From: Acidimicrobiales bacterium
GTDB taxonomy: Bacteria; Actinomycetota; Acidimicrobiia; Acidimicrobiales; Aldehydirespiratoraceae
Direction: 5' to 3'
Assembly: GCA_021604885.1 (NCBI GenBank)
Contig: BQJV01000202.1
Coordinates: 1 to 6,313, forward strand
DNA length: 6,313 nucleotides
The notes under the pieces are model-generated. The model saw only the letters and a list, made by a program, of their open reading frames with translations, did no database searches and had not been told where the DNA came from. Below, in pieces: positions 5,431-6,313 of the stretch; position 1 is the stretch's first letter; the number at the start of each line of letters is the position of its first letter. Made by a program: the position numbers and the translations under genes.

Positions 5431-5901
5431 TCAGGTGGCTCGGCGGGTGGCGAAGAAGTCGGTGAGGAGGGATGCGCATTCCTCGGCGCGCACGCCATGG
5501 ACGGTCTCGAACTCGTGGTTCAGCCGAGGGTCGCTGCCGAGCGAGTAGAGCGAACCACAGGCGCCGGCCTTCATGTCCGCCGCGCCATAGACCACCCGGG
5601 CGACCCGCGCCTGCTGCAACGCGCCGGCGCACATGGGGCACGGCTCCAGGGTGACGACAACCGTCGCGCCCTCGAGTCGCCACGACCCCAAGGCCTCGGC
5701 AGCGTCGCGGACCGCGAGCAGCTCGGCGTGGGCGGTCGGGTCGTTGGTGGCTTCCCGCTCGTTGTGACGGCGGGCGACCACCGCGCCGTCGACCACGACG
5801 AGCGCGCCGACCGGCACGTCGCCGTGCTCCTCGGCGAGCCGGGCTTCGTCGATGGCCAGACCCATCAGGGCATCATCGGTTGGATACGGCGACTCGCTCA
5901 C
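5431..5901 (-). CDS. tadA: tRNA-specific adenosine deaminase TadA
   Basis: TadA deaminates the wobble adenosine 34 of tRNA-Arg(ACG) to inosine and is usually essential. The 156-residue protein has the cytidine/deoxycytidylate deaminase zinc site: DPTAHAE with His58 as ligand and Glu60 as proton shuttle, and EPCPMC with Cys88 and Cys91 as ligands. EHGDVPVGALVV (25-36) and the downstream VVYGAADMKAGACGSLYSL (103-121) with LNHEFETVHGV (127-137) are TadA hallmarks that separate it from free-base deaminases. Length is normal for the family. The start is GTG 5901, which overlaps the upstream membrane-protein gene by 29 bp. ATG 5865 would remove part of the first helix and is less likely. An 8-bp inverted repeat (5882-5889/5910-5917) brackets this start codon. 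A palindromic repeat follows the stop. Confidence 0.95.
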   Translation of the reverse strand: MSESPYPTDDALMGLAIDEARLAEEHGDVPVGALVVVDGAVVARRHNEREATNDPTAHAELLAVRDAAEALGSWRLEGATVVVTLEPCPMCAGALQQARVARVVYGAADMKAGACGSLYSLGSDPRLNHEFETVHGVRAEECASLLTDFFATRRAT

Positions 5902-6313
5902 GGGCCTGACCGTATCCGGCCGTCGACGGAGTCGCCTTGGCCCGCAGCCATGCCTGCGCGGTGCCGAAGTCGGCGACGGCGAGTCCGACGACGATGGCGA
6001 CGAGCGCGCCCGTCGTCGAGAGGACGCCCGTCGCGAGCACGATCACCGTGCCGAGGACCCATGCGGCGTCGGCCGCGCAGACCGCGAGCGTGGCCGGGAG
6101 CAGGCGCCGCTCGGCGGTGCGCGACACGAGGGCGACGTCGATGCCGAAGACCACGAGGCCGGCTCCGAGGAGGCGCGTCAGCGCGACATGGTCGATGCCG
6201 AGTTCGCGGGAGACCCACGAGGCGGCGACGAGGGCGATCACGCCGCCGACCACGGAGAATGTGGCGTTGGCGGCGAGGACGAGACGGAGTCGGTGGATTG
6301 CGGTGGTGGGAGT
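5873..6313 (-). CDS. Four-helix integral membrane protein, unknown function (5' end beyond right edge)
   Basis: The minus-strand frame is open from the right edge to a TGA at 5873, giving 146 visible residues. Hydrophobic segments at about 10-32, 46-64, 72-94 and 97-117 suggest four transmembrane helices, followed by a short polar tail (AWLRAKATPSTAGYGQARER). The first visible residues, TAIHRLRLVLAANATFSVVG, read naturally into helix 1, so the real start probably lies outside the window rather than at the internal GTG 6251-6253. The fold resembles small actinobacterial hypothetical membrane proteins. I do not recognise a named family. The 3' end overlaps the tadA start by 29 bp, which implies co-transcription and probably coupled translation. 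Nothing in the sequence links its function to tRNA modification. Confidence 0.75.
   Translation of the reverse strand, partial: TPTTAIHRLRLVLAANATFSVVGGVIALVAASWVSRELGIDHVALTRLLGAGLVVFGIDVALVSRTAERRLLPATLAVCAADAAWVLGTVIVLATGVLSTTGALVAIVVGLAVADFGTAQAWLRAKATPSTAGYGQARERVAVSNR
5882..5917 (-). repeat. Inverted repeat bracketing the tadA start codon
   Basis: GGATACGG (5882-5889) and CCGTATCC (5910-5917) are perfect 8-bp inverted arms separated by 20 bp. In the minus-strand mRNA they would form a hairpin whose loop contains the tadA GTG start and its upstream AGG. The arms lie inside the overlap and C-terminal coding region of the upstream gene, so they are also constrained by coding. Confidence 0.5.

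Noticed and set aside
4798..5498. Longer minus-strand frame (225 codons) overlapping the lipoprotein gene in another phase
   Set aside because: The lipoprotein frame has a signal peptide, lipobox and META motifs. The other frame is Ala/Arg/Pro/Ser/Thr-rich without motifs and crosses the repeat and the tadA 3' end.
6251..6253. GTG as the start of the right-edge membrane protein
   Set aside because: The frame continues upstream to the window edge with residues (RLRLVLAANATFS) that complete the first membrane helix, so the start is probably outside.
1..6313. CRISPR array, phage genes, toxin-antitoxin pair, or other defence system
   Set aside because: No regularly spaced direct repeats, integrase, transposase, nuclease or small paired genes of that kind were seen on either strand.

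Overview
The window is GC-rich, and its gene content suggests a high-GC actinobacterium, possibly of the Acidimicrobiia type: a WYL-type regulator beside a DrrAB-like exporter, Actinobacteria-style TAnnnT -10 boxes and a DhmA/DhlA-like dehalogenase. This placement rests on gene content and base composition only. No phage, transposase, CRISPR array or rRNA is visible.

Left part (1-2654): a partial YafY/WYL-type HTH regulator on the minus strand is divergent from a two-gene plus-strand operon. That operon encodes a DrrA-like ATPase (381-1400) and a DrrB-like ABC-2 permease (1397-2209), with an ATGA stop/start overlap. The 86-bp divergent gap carries a dyad that could be the regulator's operator. 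A strong 12-bp hairpin follows the permease gene. A small VOC/glyoxalase-fold protein (2304-2654) comes next with its own good Shine-Dalgarno site.

Middle (2655-3728): a tRNA-Ser(CGA) gene with encoded CCA lies on the minus strand, with a promoter-like sequence upstream and a TTCG-tetraloop hairpin downstream. It is followed on the same strand by an unrecognised, alpha-helix-rich protein of about 268 residues.

Right part (3729-6313): all genes are on the minus strand. In transcription order they are a partial four-helix membrane protein, the tRNA adenosine deaminase tadA (29-bp overlap), a META-domain lipoprotein, and a haloalkane dehalogenase of subfamily I with all five catalytic and halide-binding residues in place.

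The most unusual structure is a family of imperfect palindromes with a TCTGAC/GTCAGA core. Two copies of 30 bp match at 28 positions and lie in opposite orientation on either side of the lipoprotein gene. A third, diverged copy follows the dehalogenase gene. Each lies within about 12 bp of the stop codon of a minus-strand gene. The copy between lipoprotein and dehalogenase also contains the dehalogenase start codon, inside a 10-bp stem. I see no complete new multi-gene system. The palindromes and their overlap with gene ends and starts are the best leads.
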